Assembly (NCBI GenBank): GCA_052389915.1
Contig: JBQTHL010000048.1
Location: 1-64,000, forward strand
DNA length: 64,000 nt
Direction: 5' to 3'
Source: Panacagrimonas sp052389915
Lineage (GTDB): Bacteria; Pseudomonadota; Gammaproteobacteria; Nevskiales; Nevskiaceae
The translations under genes were made by a program, and so were the position numbers. Positions 43,626 through 53,110 of the stretch are shown here, in pieces; position 1 is the first letter of the stretch, and every line of letters begins with the position of its first letter. A model generated the notes under the pieces. It was not told the origin of the DNA. It did no database searches and saw nothing but the letters and a program-made list of their open reading frames with translations.

Positions 43626-45926
43626 TCATGGGCAGGCCGTCACCGTCACCGGCAGGGCGTTGACCGCCGCCACGCCGGTGAGCGGATCGACGCGGGACGC
43701 ATCGGTGATGTCGTTGAGGCTGGCACCGGCCGCCATGCGGCTGGCCACGCCCAGCCGTGTGCCCGGCCGGTCGTGGCCGAAACCGTGCGGCGCGCAGACC
43801 ACGCCCGGCATCAGCTCCGGCGTGACGCGCACCGGCAATTCGATGCTGCCCACCGCGGAGGACACCCGTGCCGGCCGCCCCTCGGCCAGACCGGCGGCGC
43901 GGGCGTCGTCAGGATGCATCATCAGTGTGCAGCGCGACGGGCCTTTGACCAGCCGCGGCGCGTTGTGCATCCAGGAATTGTTGCTGCGCAGGTGGCGGCG
44001 GCCGATCAGCACCAGTCCCTGCGGTGGCGGCCTGCGCAGCGCGGCGGCGGCGCGTGGCAAGTCGGCGAGCAGCGGCGGCGGCGCCAGCACGATGCGGCGC
44101 CCCGGCGTGCACAGCTTGTCCGGCAGGGCGCGGCGCAGCGGCCCCAGGTCCAGGCCGTGCGGATGCTGGCGCAGGGTTTCCAGGTTCAGGCCGCGGCGAT
44201 CGGCGCTGAACCCGGCCTGCGCGCGCAGCACCGGGGCCAGGCCTGCGCCCTGCCGCAGCAGCGAAGAACCGAGACGGCCCTCGAACAGGAAGCCGCGCAG
44301 CGTGTCCAGCAGCGCCGCGAGGCCGGCCGGCAGGCCGCCGTAGGGGCCGGCACGCAGCAGCAGGTCCAGCAGACCCTCCACGCCCAAGCGTTCCACCACG
44401 GCCTGCGCGCCGCGCCACAGCGCGCGATCCAGCCGTCCGTGCGAACCCAGGCGCACCGCGAGTTCGAGCAGGATCTGCCAGTCGTGCCGCGCGTCCGCCG
44501 CCTTGGGCAGCAGCGGCGGCGAGTACTTGGCCACGTTGCGCACCGCCACCAGGTTGAGCGCCAGCGCGTAGTGCGGGCGTTCCAGCGGCCCGGCCGGCGG
44601 CAGGATCAGGTGCGCGTGGCGGGTGGTCTCGTTGAGGTAGGCGTCCACGCTGAGCATGAAGTCCAGTCCCGCCAGCGCCCGTTCGAGCCGGCGTCCATCC
44701 GGCGTGGACAGCACCGGGTTGCCGGAGAAGGTGATCAGGGCGCGGATCTGGCCCGCACCCGGCGTGAGCATCTCCTCGGCCATCACCGCCACCGGCAGTT
44801 CGCCCATGAACTCGGGCAGGCCGCGCACACGCGAGCGGTAGGTGTCGAAACTCCCGCGCGTGGCCGCGCTGGCCGCGGCCAGCCCGGCGAGGTCGATCGC
44901 CGGGTGGGTGAACATCACGCCACCCTCGCGATCCAGGTTGCCGGTGAGCAGGTTGAGCGCGGTGATCAGCCAGGCGGTGAGGCCGCCGTAGTCCTGTAGG
45001 CAGGTGCCGATGCGGCCGTAACACGCGGCGCGGGGCGCGGCGGCGAACTCGCGCGCCAGCGCGCGGATGTCGTCGTCGGCGATGCCGGTGGGCGCGGCCG
45101 CGGCCTCCGGCGAAAATTCGGCGAGCGCCGCGCGCAGGGCCTCCACGCCGTCGGTGAACATGGCCAGGCGGCCGGGACGAACCAGCCCTTCGGCGAACAG
45201 GGTGTGGATCATCGCGCCGAGCAGGAACACGTCGGCACCCGGGCGGACGAATAGGTGGCGATCGACCTTGGCCGCGGTTTCGTTGCGGCGCGGGTCCACC
45301 AGCACCACGCGGCCGCCGCGCGCACGCAGGGCGGCGAGCCGGCCCATGAAATCGCCGGCCGCGCAAATGCTGCCCTGCGACATGGCCGGATTGGCGCCCA
45401 GCATCAGCAGCAACCCGCAGCGGTCCAGGTCGGGAATCGGAAACAGCGCCGAATTGCCGAACATCCAGCGGTTGACGACCATGTTCGGCAACTGGTCGAT
45501 GCTGCGCGCGCTGAAGCGGTTGCGCGTGCGCGCGGCGGCCAGGAACGGGGCCAGCAGCAGCAGCGCGCCGGTGTTGTGGGCCGTGGGGTTGCCGGTGTAG
45601 GTGGCCAGCGCGTTGTCGCCGTGGGCGCGGCGCACCTCCTGCAACCCGCGCTCGGCGAGGTCGTAGGCCTCGTCCCAGCCGATCTCCACCCAGCGACCGC
45701 CTTGCCGGCGAAGCGGCCGGCGCAGGCGGTCGGGGTCATCCTGCAGGTCGGCCAGCGCCACGCCTTTGGGGCACAGGTGCCCGCGGCTGAAGGGGTCGTC
45801 CGCATCGCCGCGCACGGACAGAATCCGCCCCGCGCCGTCGTGCGCCACCACAAGGCCGCAGAGCGCCTCGCACAGGTGGCAGGTTCGGTAGTGCAGCAGC
45901 GGGGACGCCGCTGCGCTGCCTGCCAT
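43626..45926 (-). CDS. Molybdopterin-dependent oxidoreductase
   Basis: 766 residues of the DMSO-reductase/formate-dehydrogenase superfamily. The [4Fe-4S] motif is complete: C-x2-C-x3-C in CHLCEALCGL and the fourth Cys in HLCPKGVA. Later blocks include GNPTAHNTGALLLL, GANPAMSQGSICA, and the C-terminal cofactor-binding domain with NNSWMHNAPRL and HPDDARAAGL. There is no Tat signal, so it should be cytoplasmic. The ATG at 45926 is preferred; a GTG at 45947 would add seven residues. It is the last gene of the 12-gene operon. The substrate is unknown. Confidence 0.85.
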   Translation of the reverse strand: MAGSAAASPLLHYRTCHLCEALCGLVVAHDGAGRILSVRGDADDPFSRGHLCPKGVALADLQDDPDRLRRPLRRQGGRWVEIGWDEAYDLAERGLQEVRRAHGDNALATYTGNPTAHNTGALLLLAPFLAAARTRNRFSARSIDQLPNMVVNRWMFGNSALFPIPDLDRCGLLLMLGANPAMSQGSICAAGDFMGRLAALRARGGRVVLVDPRRNETAAKVDRHLFVRPGADVFLLGAMIHTLFAEGLVRPGRLAMFTDGVEALRAALAEFSPEAAAAPTGIADDDIRALAREFAAAPRAACYGRIGTCLQDYGGLTAWLITALNLLTGNLDREGGVMFTHPAIDLAGLAAASAATRGSFDTYRSRVRGLPEFMGELPVAVMAEEMLTPGAGQIRALITFSGNPVLSTPDGRRLERALAGLDFMLSVDAYLNETTRHAHLILPPAGPLERPHYALALNLVAVRNVAKYSPPLLPKAADARHDWQILLELAVRLGSHGRLDRALWRGAQAVVERLGVEGLLDLLLRAGPYGGLPAGLAALLDTLRGFLFEGRLGSSLLRQGAGLAPVLRAQAGFSADRRGLNLETLRQHPHGLDLGPLRRALPDKLCTPGRRIVLAPPPLLADLPRAAAALRRPPPQGLVLIGRRHLRSNNSWMHNAPRLVKGPSRCTLMMHPDDARAAGLAEGRPARVSSAVGSIELPVRVTPELMPGVVCAPHGFGHDRPGTRLGVASRMAAGASLNDITDASRVDPLTGVAAVNALPVTVTACP

Positions 45927-45948
45927 GTCCGCGCTCACGGATCGCACC

Positions 45949-46866
45949 TCAGACCGCCGAAACGGCCTCGATCACTTCCCGCACCGCCAGGCGCTCGCGG
46001 AAGGCGAGGTAGTCGCGCGCCGTCTCGGCGGGTGCTTCGAGCATCGGCACGTGGCCGATGCCCGGCAGCACGGTGGCCGAGCAGTCGGGCAGCAGTTCGC
46101 GGAAGACGCGCACGCAGTCCACGTGAATCAGGCGATCCTGGTCGCCCCACAGGACGTGGGTAGGCGTCGGCAGGCCGGCCAGCGGGGTCTCCAGGTGCGG
46201 GGAGTCTTCGAGGATGTCCTCGAACTGCCGCTCGCGCAGGGCGATGGCGGCCATCGCGCGCCGCGCCATCACATCCAGCACGAAGGCCGGGATGTACGGC
46301 GGCTTGGACATGGCAAAGTTCAGCACCTCACGGAACTGCGCGGGTGTCTGCGGAAGCAGCGGATTGGGACCATTGGACTGCACGGCGGCGAGCAGTTCGC
46401 TGGGCTGGGCGGTGAAGATGCCGGCGGCGTTGATCAGCCAGAGGCTCCTCACTTCGGTCGGGTGCTGCGCGGCGTACAGGGCCGCGGTGTAGCCGCCCAT
46501 GGAATTGCCGCCCAGGTGCGGGCGCATAACGCCCAGGTGGCGCAGGAAGCCACGCAGGCGCTCGACGTGGTCCTGCACGCGGTAGCGCGCGTTGATCGGC
46601 GAATCGCTCTCGCCGAAGCCCGGCAGGTCCGGAATGATGATGCGATAGCGGCCACGCAGTTGGCGGCACATGAGCGTCCAGTTGGTCTTGTCGCCGCCAA
46701 AGCCGTGCACCAGCACCAGCGGCTCGCCGTTGCCGCCGCTGTCCAGGTAGACCCATTCCAGGCCGCCGGAGCGCAAGCGCTGGAGCTTCACGCCGGCCAT
46801 CAGGCGGTCCAGCGCCAGCAGCAGGTTGACGATGGCGTTCATCAGCATCTGCACAAGTGCTTTCAT
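45949..46866 (-). CDS. Alpha/beta-hydrolase
   Basis: 305 residues. The oxyanion HGFGGDKTNW, nucleophile elbow GNSMGG, acid loop WGDQDRL and terminal His in GIGHVPML form a complete Ser-Asp-His triad. The first about 25 residues are hydrophobic (LMNAIVNLLLALDRLMAG), possibly a membrane anchor. Homologues cleave C-C bonds or esters. The position in the operon suggests ester or thioester hydrolysis in the catabolic route. Confidence 0.85.
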   Translation of the reverse strand: MKALVQMLMNAIVNLLLALDRLMAGVKLQRLRSGGLEWVYLDSGGNGEPLVLVHGFGGDKTNWTLMCRQLRGRYRIIIPDLPGFGESDSPINARYRVQDHVERLRGFLRHLGVMRPHLGGNSMGGYTAALYAAQHPTEVRSLWLINAAGIFTAQPSELLAAVQSNGPNPLLPQTPAQFREVLNFAMSKPPYIPAFVLDVMARRAMAAIALRERQFEDILEDSPHLETPLAGLPTPTHVLWGDQDRLIHVDCVRVFRELLPDCSATVLPGIGHVPMLEAPAETARDYLAFRERLAVREVIEAVSAV

Positions 46867-46892
46867 GGTTCGCTCCAGTCGGTGATTGGCTT

Positions 46893-48491
46893 TCAGTTCG
46901 CGTACAAATCGTGGAAGCGCTCGCGCAGCGGCTGCTTCTGGACCTTGCCGGTGCTGGTCATGGGCAGCGCTTCGAGGATGCGCACCGCCTTGGGCACCTC
47001 GAAGCCGCCCAGGTGCGCCTTGCAGTGGGCGATCAGCGCCGCTTCGTCCGCGCTCGCGCCGGGCTTGAGCACCACGAACACGGTCACCGCCTCGATCCAG
47101 CGCGCGTGCGGCAAGCCCACGGCCGCCGCGTTGGCCACCGCCGGGTGCTGCAGCAGCACGGCTTCGACCTTGACCGAGGGCACGTTCTCGCCGCCGGTCT
47201 TGATCATGTCTTTCTTGCGGTCCTTGAACAGCAGCTGGCCGTCCGCGTCCCACATTCCCAGGTCGCCGGTGTGGTGCCAGCCGAAGGCACGTGCCTTCTC
47301 GGTGGCCTCCGGATCCTTGTAGTAACCCTGCATGACGTTGGGACCGCGATGCACGATCTCGCCCACCTCGCCGCGGCCGAGGATGCGGCCCTCGTCGTCC
47401 ATGATCGCGGTGTCGTTGAGGATGGAGCTGACGCCCCAGTACGGGCCGAAGCGGCGCAGCTGCTCCTCCGGCCGGAAGGCGACGGTGAGCGGGTACATCT
47501 CGGTCTGCCCGGAGGCCAGCATGAACTGCGGGCAGAAGCGCTCGATCAGCCGCCGCAGCAGGGTTTCGGGCATCGGCGCCATCGCGTACAGGCACAGCCT
47601 GAGGCTGGACAGGTCGCGCTGCGCGAACGTCGGGTGATCGAGCATGGCCTGGTACATCAGCGGCAGCGCGAACATCTTGCTGATGCGTTCGCGCTCGATC
47701 AGCGCCAGCATGTGCGCCGGGTCGAAGGCGCGCAGCAGCACCACCCGCGCGCCCGCCGCCAGCATCGAGCACAGCAGCGTGTGCTGCGCGCAGTGGAACA
47801 GCGGCAGCATGGCGTTGGCCACGTCCTCGCGGTTCATGCCCAGCTCGATGGCGTTGGCGAAGGCCGCCATCACCACGGCCGTGTGGCACTGCATGACGCC
47901 CTTGGGCCGGCCGGTGGTGCCGCTGGTGTACATGATCTGCGCCACGTCGCGGTCGCCCGCCTCCACCGGCGTCTCGGTGTCGCCCTGCACCGCGCAGGCG
48001 GCAGCGAAGGCCGCGTAGCCGCCGCGCGCCGCGCCCTCGATCACGAAGCCGGTGGCCGGCCCGTACTGCTCCAGCAGGGCGCGCAGCGCCTCGCGCTCCA
48101 GCAGCGCGCCGTCCACCAGCACCGCGCCGGCCTCGGCGTGTTCCAGGATGTAGCGCACGTCGTCCAGCCCCAGGCCGGTGTTGATCGGCACCCACACCAG
48201 CCCGGCGCGGTGCACGCCGAAGAACGCCACCACGAATTCTGCCGAGTTGTTGCACAGGCTGGCCACACGCGCGCCGGGGTGGAGGCCGGACGCCAGCAGT
48301 GCGTTGGCCGCCTGCGTGGCGCGCCGGTTCAGCTCGCCGTAGCTCAGGCGCGTGTCGCCGTCGACGAGGGCGATGCGCTGCGGGTCGCGCTGCGCGGCGC
48401 GGCGCAGGAAGTCGCCGATGGTGATCCGCGAGAGCAGCGCGGGCGGCGGCGAGATACCTGCCATCACGGGAGTGGGCGTGGACGTGGGCAT
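46893..48491 (-). CDS. Acyl-CoA synthetase (AMP-forming)
   Basis: 532 residues from ATG 48491 with GGAGA upstream. ANL motifs are present: the P-loop YTSGTTGRPKG, GQTEMYP, the hinge region GDLGMWDADGQL, and the C-terminal catalytic Lys in TSTGKVQKQPL. It probably activates the free acid substrate to its CoA ester, an AtuH-like role. It sits 22 bases after the AtuA gene. Confidence 0.88.
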   Translation of the reverse strand: MPTSTPTPVMAGISPPPALLSRITIGDFLRRAAQRDPQRIALVDGDTRLSYGELNRRATQAANALLASGLHPGARVASLCNNSAEFVVAFFGVHRAGLVWVPINTGLGLDDVRYILEHAEAGAVLVDGALLEREALRALLEQYGPATGFVIEGAARGGYAAFAAACAVQGDTETPVEAGDRDVAQIMYTSGTTGRPKGVMQCHTAVVMAAFANAIELGMNREDVANAMLPLFHCAQHTLLCSMLAAGARVVLLRAFDPAHMLALIERERISKMFALPLMYQAMLDHPTFAQRDLSSLRLCLYAMAPMPETLLRRLIERFCPQFMLASGQTEMYPLTVAFRPEEQLRRFGPYWGVSSILNDTAIMDDEGRILGRGEVGEIVHRGPNVMQGYYKDPEATEKARAFGWHHTGDLGMWDADGQLLFKDRKKDMIKTGGENVPSVKVEAVLLQHPAVANAAAVGLPHARWIEAVTVFVVLKPGASADEAALIAHCKAHLGGFEVPKAVRILEALPMTSTGKVQKQPLRERFHDLYAN

Positions 48492-48513
48492 CACAGGTCT
48501 CCGTAAGCGGACT

Positions 48514-50313
48514 TCAGTTTTCGAGGAGCGCACGCGGCACACTGACCGGGTGGTGCAGCAGCTGCTGGGCGTAGGTCTTGCCCTGCACGTCGAGGCGCAG
48601 CGACACCGCGCCGCCGCCGCCCAGCGCGTCGTGCAGCAGGAAGTTGAGCGCGTTCAGTCCGGGCAACAGGAAGCGTTCGACGCGCGGAGTGCCGGTGTGC
48701 GCCATCCACGCCCGCACCGCCTCGGCGCTCAGCGCGGCGGCGATCCACGGCAGGAACTCCGCGCGGCGCGCGATAACGCCGATGTTGGACTTGTCGCCCT
48801 TGTCGCCGCTGCGCGCCACCGCGAGCCGGCGCAGCGGCACGCTGACCCGCTCCTGCCGCGATAAATCGGGCGCGGCCGGCTCGGGGATGGGCGTCGCGGG
48901 CACGGCCGCCGGGGCGCGGGCGTAGGCGGCCCAGTCGTAGGCCACGGCCGCGTCATCCACCGTCACCCGCACCGGCACCTCGGATTTCGGGAAGAGGAAC
49001 GAAAAGGGCCGTACCACCGGCGTGGTCTTGGGCCGGCCGGTGGGGCCGGCGGCGCAGCGGCCGGTGGTCATGGACAGCGCCGCGCCTGCCGCTTCCTTGG
49101 AAAAGGCCTCGCAGCCGGAATAGCGCGCGTGCCAGACGTCCACGCGGAGCACCAGCTCGTGGGCCTCCGGCGGCGGGAAGTGCGCCGGGTTCCACAGCGT
49201 GTTGCAGCCGATCAGATGAATCTCAGTGTCGAGGAAATCCGGCAGGCCGAGCTTCTCCAGGCGCCTGCGCGCCACGGCCAGGATCGCCTCGCCGTTGGCG
49301 CGCGCGCGGCGCGGCGCCTCGAACCCCGTGATGGTTTGCAGGAAGGTGGCGCGAAAGCCGTCGTCGTGCGTCGCGCAGACCTTGTAGTCCGCGGTGCGCG
49401 GGCGGCCGCGCACGCCGCTGACGTGCACGCGGTCGGGGCCGTCCTGCACCAGGCGCGCGCTGGAGAAATCGCAGACCACGTCGGGCACGACATAGGCCTG
49501 CGCATCGTCGATCTCGTAGACCAGCTGCTCGCCCACCGACAGCGGCGAGACGCAGCCGCCGGTGCCCTCCGGCTTGGTGATGACGAAGCTGCCGTCGGCC
49601 GCGCACTCGGCGATGGGAAAGCCCATGCGGTCCCAGTCGTCGGCCACGCGCTCCCAGTCGGTGAAGTTGCCGCCGGTGGCCTGGCAGCCGCACTCGATGA
49701 GATGACCGGCCAGCGTGCCGGCCGCCAGACGGTCCCAGTCGTCGGGCTTCCAGCCGAACTCGTGGATCAGCGCACCGAGCGTGACCGCGCTGTCGACCAC
49801 GCGGCCGGTGACGACGATGTCGGCGCCGGCATCGAGCGCCGCGGCGATGGGGAACGCGCCGAGATAGGCGTTGCAGCTGGCGAGCTTTTCCGGCAGTGGG
49901 CGGCCGTCGAACATCTCGCGGATCCCCCGTCCGCGCAGCCCCCCGGCGCGGGGCAGCAGATCGTCGCCCTCGACGATGCCGACCTTCAGTTCCACGCCGG
50001 CCTCGGCCAGCGCTGCCCGGATCGCCGCCGCGCAAGCCGGCAGGTTGACGCCGCCGGCGTTGGCGATGACGCGGATGCCGCGGCGCCGGATCTCGGGCGC
50101 CAGCGGGCGGATGACCTGGGTGACGAAGTCCGTGGCGAAGCCCGCGGCCGGGTCCTTGGCGCGGGCCTTGGCCAGGATCGCCATCGTCACCTCGGCCAGG
50201 TAGTCGAACACCAGGTACCGGACATTCCCGTGGTGCACGAGCTGCTCGGGGCCGAAGGCGGTGTCGCCCCAGTAGCCCGCCGCACCGCCGATACGCACGC
50301 GCCGGGCGCTCAC
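48514..50313 (-). CDS. atuA: AtuA-family acyclic terpene utilisation protein (DUF1446)
   Basis: 599 residues, matching AtuA length. The N-terminal DUF1446 part starts RIGGAAGYWGD and contains ANAGGVNLPACA and VTGRVVDSAVTLG. The C-terminal part, about 100 residues, has RSGDKGDKSNIGVIAR, a hallmark of AtuA C-termini. The GTG start overlaps the preceding carboxylase stop by 4 bases (GTGA), coupling it to the alpha subunit. AtuA is needed for growth on acyclic terpenes in Pseudomonas, but its reaction is not defined. Confidence 0.88.
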   Translation of the reverse strand: MSARRVRIGGAAGYWGDTAFGPEQLVHHGNVRYLVFDYLAEVTMAILAKARAKDPAAGFATDFVTQVIRPLAPEIRRRGIRVIANAGGVNLPACAAAIRAALAEAGVELKVGIVEGDDLLPRAGGLRGRGIREMFDGRPLPEKLASCNAYLGAFPIAAALDAGADIVVTGRVVDSAVTLGALIHEFGWKPDDWDRLAAGTLAGHLIECGCQATGGNFTDWERVADDWDRMGFPIAECAADGSFVITKPEGTGGCVSPLSVGEQLVYEIDDAQAYVVPDVVCDFSSARLVQDGPDRVHVSGVRGRPRTADYKVCATHDDGFRATFLQTITGFEAPRRARANGEAILAVARRRLEKLGLPDFLDTEIHLIGCNTLWNPAHFPPPEAHELVLRVDVWHARYSGCEAFSKEAAGAALSMTTGRCAAGPTGRPKTTPVVRPFSFLFPKSEVPVRVTVDDAAVAYDWAAYARAPAAVPATPIPEPAAPDLSRQERVSVPLRRLAVARSGDKGDKSNIGVIARRAEFLPWIAAALSAEAVRAWMAHTGTPRVERFLLPGLNALNFLLHDALGGGGAVSLRLDVQGKTYAQQLLHHPVSVPRALLEN

Positions 50314-52268
50314 GCCGACGGCTCCGCCGCTTCGAGCACCAGCAGGGGCTGCCGCGGCGACACCTGCTCGCCGACGCCCACGCGCAGCTCGGCCACGCGG
50401 CCGGCATGGCCAGCGCGGATCTCGTGAAACATTTTCATCGCCTCCAGGGTAAGCAACAGCGCGCCCTTTTCGACCGCATCTCCGGCCGCGACGAAGATTT
50501 CGGCCACGCGGCCGCTCATCGGCGCGAGCGTGCTGTCGCCGCCCCGCGCCGCCGACGCCGCCAGGGCGCGCGGCAGCTCGTACACGCCCAGGTGTGCGCC
50601 GCACTGCGCGTACCACAGGCCGTCGGCCGACTGGACCATGTGGAAGCGGCGGCGCAGGCCGTCGATCTCGAACACGTGATCCGGCGCGGCGGACGTGATC
50701 GGCAGCAGCCGGATGGTGCCCGCGGCGTCGCCGCTTTGCACCGTGAAGCCGTCGTTGTCCTGACTCACGGTGAACGCGATGACCTGCGCCGCGCCGGACA
50801 CCTGCAGCCGCACCGGCCACGCCAGCGCGCCGGTGCTGCGCCAGCCGCCCGCATCATCGCTGCGGCTGGCGATCACCGCCACCGCCGCCGCGGTGAGCCG
50901 CGCGATCTCGCCCTCGCCTGCCGCGACCGCGCTGCGGGTGTCGAGCCAGCGCGTGGTGACCGCGCCGTCGCGGAACACCGGGTCGGCGAGCAGCCCGATG
51001 AGCTGCGCGCGATTGGTTTTCAGACCCAGCAGTACGGTTTGTTCAAGCGCGAGCAGCAGCTTGCGCCGCGCCTCCTCGCGGGTCGCGGCGTGGGCGATGA
51101 GCTTGGCCAGCATCGGGTCGTAGTCGGCACCGATCTCGCGCCCGGTGCCGATGCCGGCGTCGCAGCGCGCCAGCGCCGCGTCGGGCGCGCGCCAGCACAG
51201 CACGCGGCCGGTCTGCGGCGCGTAGCCAGCGTCCGGGTCCTCGGCGTAGAGGCGCACCTCGATGGCATGGCCGGACATCCGCAGTTGGTCCTGCCGCAGC
51301 GGCAGCGGCTCGCCGGCCGCCACGCGCAGCTGCCATTCCACCAGGTCCAGCCTGGTCACGGCCTCGGTGACGGGGTGTTCCACCTGCAGCCGCGTGTTCA
51401 TTTCCAGGAAGTAGAACGACCCGTCGCGGTCCAGCAGCATCTCCACCGTGCCGGCGCCGACGTAGCCCACCGCCCGCGCCGCAGCCACCGCCATCCGGCC
51501 CATGCGTTCGCGCAACTCCGCGTCCACCGCGGGCGACGGCGATTCCTCGATCACCTTCTGGTTGCGGCGCTGTGCGGAACAGTCGCGCTCGCCCAGGTGG
51601 ATGACGTTGCCGTGGGTGTCGCCGAACACCTGCAGTTCGACATGGCGGGCGTGCTCCACCGCGCGTTCCAGGATCAGCTCGCCGCTGCCGAAGGCCGATT
51701 GCGCCTCGCCGCGCGCGGACGCCAGCGCTGCCGGCAGGTCCGCTGCGCACAGCACGCGGCGCATGCCGCGCCCGCCGCCGCCGGCCGCGGCCTTGACCAT
51801 CAGCGGAAACCCGGTGCGCGTGCCCGCCTCGATCAGCACCGCGTCGTCCTGCGAGCCCTCGTCGTAGCCCGGTACGCAGGGCACGCCGGCGGCGGCCACG
51901 CGGCGGCGCGCGGCGCGCTTGTTGCCCATCGCCTCGATCGCCTCGGGCGTGGGCCCGATGAACACCAGGCCGGCGGTGGCGCAGGCACGCGCGAAAGCCG
52001 CGTTCTCGGACAAAAAGCCGTAGCCGGGGTGCACCGCGTCGGCGCCGCCGAGCCGCGCGGCGTCGATCAGCGCATTGATGTTGAGGTAACTGGCCGAGGG
52101 CGCGGCGGCGCCGATGCACACCGCGAGGTCGGCCGCCTCCACATGCAGCGCGCCGCGATCAGCCTCGCTGTAAACGGCCACCGTGCGGTAGCCCAGGCGC
52201 CGCGCGCTGCGCGCGATGCGGCAGGCGATCTCCCCGCGGTTGGCGATGAGGACTGTGGAGAAGGCCAT
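50310..52268 (-). CDS. Biotin-dependent acyl-CoA carboxylase alpha subunit, AtuF-like
   Basis: 652 residues. It has a biotin carboxylase domain (IANRGEIACRIARSARRLG, AAAGGGGRGMRR, CSAQRRNQKVIEESPSP, FLEMNTRLQVEHPVTE) and a C-terminal biotinyl domain with the acceptor Lys in LEAMKMFHEIRA. It is overlapped by the AtuA gene, supporting a geranyl-CoA-carboxylase-like role. Unlike the frameshifted alpha gene downstream of the two beta genes, this one is intact and could serve all carboxylases in the window. Confidence 0.9.
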   Translation of the reverse strand: MAFSTVLIANRGEIACRIARSARRLGYRTVAVYSEADRGALHVEAADLAVCIGAAAPSASYLNINALIDAARLGGADAVHPGYGFLSENAAFARACATAGLVFIGPTPEAIEAMGNKRAARRRVAAAGVPCVPGYDEGSQDDAVLIEAGTRTGFPLMVKAAAGGGGRGMRRVLCAADLPAALASARGEAQSAFGSGELILERAVEHARHVELQVFGDTHGNVIHLGERDCSAQRRNQKVIEESPSPAVDAELRERMGRMAVAAARAVGYVGAGTVEMLLDRDGSFYFLEMNTRLQVEHPVTEAVTRLDLVEWQLRVAAGEPLPLRQDQLRMSGHAIEVRLYAEDPDAGYAPQTGRVLCWRAPDAALARCDAGIGTGREIGADYDPMLAKLIAHAATREEARRKLLLALEQTVLLGLKTNRAQLIGLLADPVFRDGAVTTRWLDTRSAVAAGEGEIARLTAAAVAVIASRSDDAGGWRSTGALAWPVRLQVSGAAQVIAFTVSQDNDGFTVQSGDAAGTIRLLPITSAAPDHVFEIDGLRRRFHMVQSADGLWYAQCGAHLGVYELPRALAASAARGGDSTLAPMSGRVAEIFVAAGDAVEKGALLLTLEAMKMFHEIRAGHAGRVAELRVGVGEQVSPRQPLLVLEAAEPSA

Positions 52269-52272
52269 GGCC

Positions 52273-53091
52273 TCAATCCACGAGGCTCGGCCAGCGCGGC
52301 TTGCGCTTCTCGAGAAACGCCTGCTGCCCTTCGATGCCCTCGGGGCCGCGGTTGAGTTCACCGAAGCGGCGGCCGGCGTATTCGATCAGGGCATCCAGCG
52401 GGATCTCGCCGACGCGGTTCATGATCGCCTTGGTCGCGGCGCAGGCCAGCGGGCCGCAGGCGTCGATGTCATCGAGCAGGCGCGCGAGCTTCTGGTCCAG
52501 CTCCGCCGCGCTCTGCGCCACGTCGTGCGCCACGCCCAGGTGCAGCGCTTCCTCGCCGTTGAGGCGGCGGCCGGTCAGGCCGAGGTAGCGTGCGTTGGAC
52601 AGGCCCACGCGGCGCACCACGTGCGGCGCGATCTGCGCCGGGGCCACACCGATGCGCGTCTCGGACATGCCGATCTGCACGTCGTGCATGACCAGGCAGA
52701 TGTCGAAGGTGCAGGCGAAGCCGAAACCGCCGCCGAGCGCATAGCCCTCGACCACGCACACGGTGGTCTGCGGCAGGTTGGCCAGGCGCAGGAACATGCG
52801 CCCGGCGCGGAGGTTGCGCTCCATGGCGATATCCACACCGGGGCGCGAGGCTGTGGTCTGCTGGCGGCGTTCGCGGATGTCGCCGCCGGCGCAGAAGTGC
52901 CCGCCGGCGCCGCGGAAGATCACCGTGCGCACGCCGGGGTCGTCCTCCAGGCGCGTGATGAGCTGTTCGAGTTCCAGCAGCATCGTGTCGTTCAGCGCAT
53001 TGCGGCGCTCTGGACGGTTGAAGGTGACGTGCAGACGCCCGCGGTCCTGTTGCAGCAGTAGCGTCGGGGCTTCAGTCTCGGGGCTCGACAT
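52273..53091 (-). CDS. Enoyl-CoA hydratase/isomerase
   Basis: 272 residues of the crotonase family. The oxyanion-hole segments are HFCAGGDIRERRQQ and GYALGGGFGFACTFD, and the catalytic loop region MSETRIGVAPAQ has Glu at the expected site. It lies 4 bases before the alpha subunit gene. An AtuE-like isohexenylglutaconyl-CoA hydratase role is plausible from its neighbours, as is 3-methylglutaconyl-CoA hydratase. Confidence 0.85.
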   Translation of the reverse strand: MSSPETEAPTLLLQQDRGRLHVTFNRPERRNALNDTMLLELEQLITRLEDDPGVRTVIFRGAGGHFCAGGDIRERRQQTTASRPGVDIAMERNLRAGRMFLRLANLPQTTVCVVEGYALGGGFGFACTFDICLVMHDVQIGMSETRIGVAPAQIAPHVVRRVGLSNARYLGLTGRRLNGEEALHLGVAHDVAQSAAELDQKLARLLDDIDACGPLACAATKAIMNRVGEIPLDALIEYAGRRFGELNRGPEGIEGQQAFLEKRKPRWPSLVD

Positions 53092-53110
53092 GTTCAGGGA
53101 TTCCGGGTTT

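Noticed and set aside
46857..48506. Long plus-strand frame across the acyl-CoA synthetase gene
   Set aside because: It is antisense to a full set of ANL motifs, has a low-complexity His/Arg/Val translation, and has no ribosome site.
50406..52355. 650-codon plus-strand frame opposite the carboxylase alpha gene
   Set aside because: It is the reverse-strand shadow of a clear biotin carboxylase.
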